Source: Euglena gracilis
Lineage: Eukaryota; Euglenida; Euglenophyceae; Euglenales
Assembly (NCBI GenBank): GCA_039621445.1
Contig: CP154955.1
Coordinates: forward strand, 39,688,426 to 39,752,425
Length of the DNA stretch: 64,000 bases
Direction of reading: 5' to 3'
The position numbers and the translations under genes were made by a program. Under the pieces are notes generated by a model that searched no databases, was not told the DNA's origin, and worked only from the letters and a program-made list of their open reading frames with translations. Every line of letters begins with the position of its first letter. The stretch's first letter is position 1. Below, in pieces: positions 62,460 through 64,000 of the stretch.

Positions 62460-64000
62460 GGGGGGTCGGGAAAAACCCCCCGGGGTCAGGGTCTTGGCCT
62501 CTTTTTTTTTGTCCCACACGAGTCACCTTTTGGCTCTGTTTAGTTGTACATCCCTCTTTGGAGCACGAGACTTTTGGGGTGGTTCGGGACGGGGGGGATG
62601 TGGGGAGTGGACCAGCAGACCTCTCAGGTGTTCACACCTCCAAAGGTTCCTCCTTCAACCTGCACAGTGGTTCAATCCCCCCCAACCCCCCCATCTGGGT
62701 GGTTCCCGCTGTACCGATCCTCACGCTTCAAGCACCCAGAGATCACAACTCTGTAACACGCCGTTGCTTTCAACTTTTCACAACGCATGTGTGAGTCCAC
62801 CTTCTGGATGACTCAGCAAGCAACTCTTCAGGCACTTATCGCAGAGCCTAAAAAAAAGGGAAGAAAGTCCACAATTCACCGAGCCCGTGCAGCACCATCT
62901 GGGGCACACAGTTGAGGCTTCAAAAACAAGGGACTCACAACGGGGTTTGGCGCTTTTTGGGGATAATTCACGGGTCCCAGATTTCAAACCCAGGGTTTTG
63001 AACCTTTTTCAAAACGGTGCACAGGGTGAAAAACACCAAAATTGGGCCTGTTCCCGGGGTCCAAATGACGCACGTGCCACCGTGGAGGGTCTCCGCAGAA
63101 CCAGAGGGTCAAAAGGGTGGGTTTCAAAAAATCTCCGGTGGGATCCGGTGGGATCCAGTGGCTGTCCTTGCCTGGTGGGGGATAAGACCCACCGCTTTCA
63201 TGCCACCAATCAACTCGAAGGTTCAACACTTCCTGCACCGACAGTGACGAGTGTTTGAAGGCAACCTTTTTCCTGCTGCCAGTTGCCATGAACTGGCACC
63301 ACGTTCTCCCCCCAGTCTCACGCCCCGGTTGTGGAGAATAACGTGGCCACTTTGGTGGGTGCTGTTGCACCGGGTCGGTCGATGCCGGCCTGGTGGATGT
63401 GGTCTAGCGACAGGACCCAAAAAAAAAAAGGTGGCGACAGAGGATCTCCTGAAGGTGGTACGCAGCCACTCGATAATGGTACACGTCTGCCCACACCAAT
63501 TTTAGGATCCCAAAGGCCCTGCCCCTGACCCGTGGCTTGGGCTCCACTGCTGCAGCCACATCGGGTGCTGATGCTTCAGTAAATTGGCCCCATAATACCA
63601 GGTGTTGACAGAAGCCAGAGAAGGTGGGTGTTGCAGGGCCGAATGACGCCGCTCGTCAAACGCCGGTAAATCGCTCGGAGTTCACATGCGCTAAAGTGCG
63701 CATCACGTTGCTCATGGGCGCCAAGCAGGGTTTTTTTTTGAGACCGGGGGGGAGGGGGGAGGGGGTCGGCACCCACCCACCCACCCACCCCCCTGGGGTG
63801 GGCCCCCCGGGGGAGGGGGGGGGGGGTCCCGTGGTACCCACCCACTTTTGCCCGAAAATGACCAAAAATGCTAAAAATAGCACCTTTTTCAAAATTTCAT
63901 ATTCTGGGGAGACTTGTCCCAAGGTTGGGTTTGGGGTTTGGGGTACCCCCCAAAAACTTTGTTTTTTGGGGGGGTACCCAAAAAAAGCCCAATTTTTTGG
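62460..64000. other. No gene seen; GC-run repeat at the end
   Basis: Mixed sequence with C/G-run blocks at 63745-63835 and 63940-64000. No exon recognised. Confidence 0.5.

Overview
The window is nuclear DNA of a unicellular eukaryote, probably an alga or related protist. Coding sequence is split into short, very GC-rich exons (often 40-250 bp) that end in ordinary GT/AG splice sites, with introns of hundreds to thousands of bases. Recognisable families are a non-canonical poly(A) polymerase/terminal uridylyltransferase, a DASH-type cryptochrome, a CAP/SCP secreted-type protein and an RIIa dimerisation domain. No prokaryotic signals, rRNA or credible tRNA were seen. The species cannot be named from sequence; introner-like insertions, long TG microsatellites and one-way gene order would fit a dinoflagellate, haptophyte or similar alga (inference).

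Layout: every gene that can be recognised is on the minus strand. From high to low coordinate: scattered exons of unknown proteins (57-52 kb), an RIIa-domain exon (50.1-50.3 kb), a CAP-domain gene (45.7-44.1 kb), a cryptochrome-DASH gene in at least 13 exons (43.5-32.5 kb), a coiled-coil-containing gene (about 32-28.4 kb), a zinc-finger gene of unknown role (25.5-20.2 kb), and a TUTase-like gene (13.4-8.1 kb, perhaps with a tail exon at 6.9-6.6 kb). Between and inside them are huge microsatellites: a 3.4 kb tetranucleotide inverted array at 3.2-6.6 kb, GGGT/GCGT/GT blocks at 19.4-20.2 and 23.1-23.5 kb, and a trinucleotide block at 58.9-59.6 kb.

The most interesting content is mobile. (1) A 3.7 kb DNA transposon (13953-17683) has 44 bp terminal inverted repeats, a perfect 5 bp target duplication, seven copies of a private palindrome near both ends and plus-strand ORFs of no family I recognise. 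(2) A group of otherwise different elements shares one terminal design: about ten bases starting with CA or C, then YTTAR, and an 8 bp target-site duplication. Members are at 2398, 12420, 22140, 36363, 38881, 42473, 42607, 48879 and 60706. One of them (12420-12716) interrupts the catalytic SDMDLC motif of the TUTase, duplicating 8 bp of codons, which is the signature of an intron made by a transposon (an introner). Another is nested in a third element whose relative elsewhere in the window preserves the empty site. (3) Many GC-run-rich interspersed repeats fill introns and intergenic DNA.

Exon ends are given from visible splice sites where I could find them; others are approximate.
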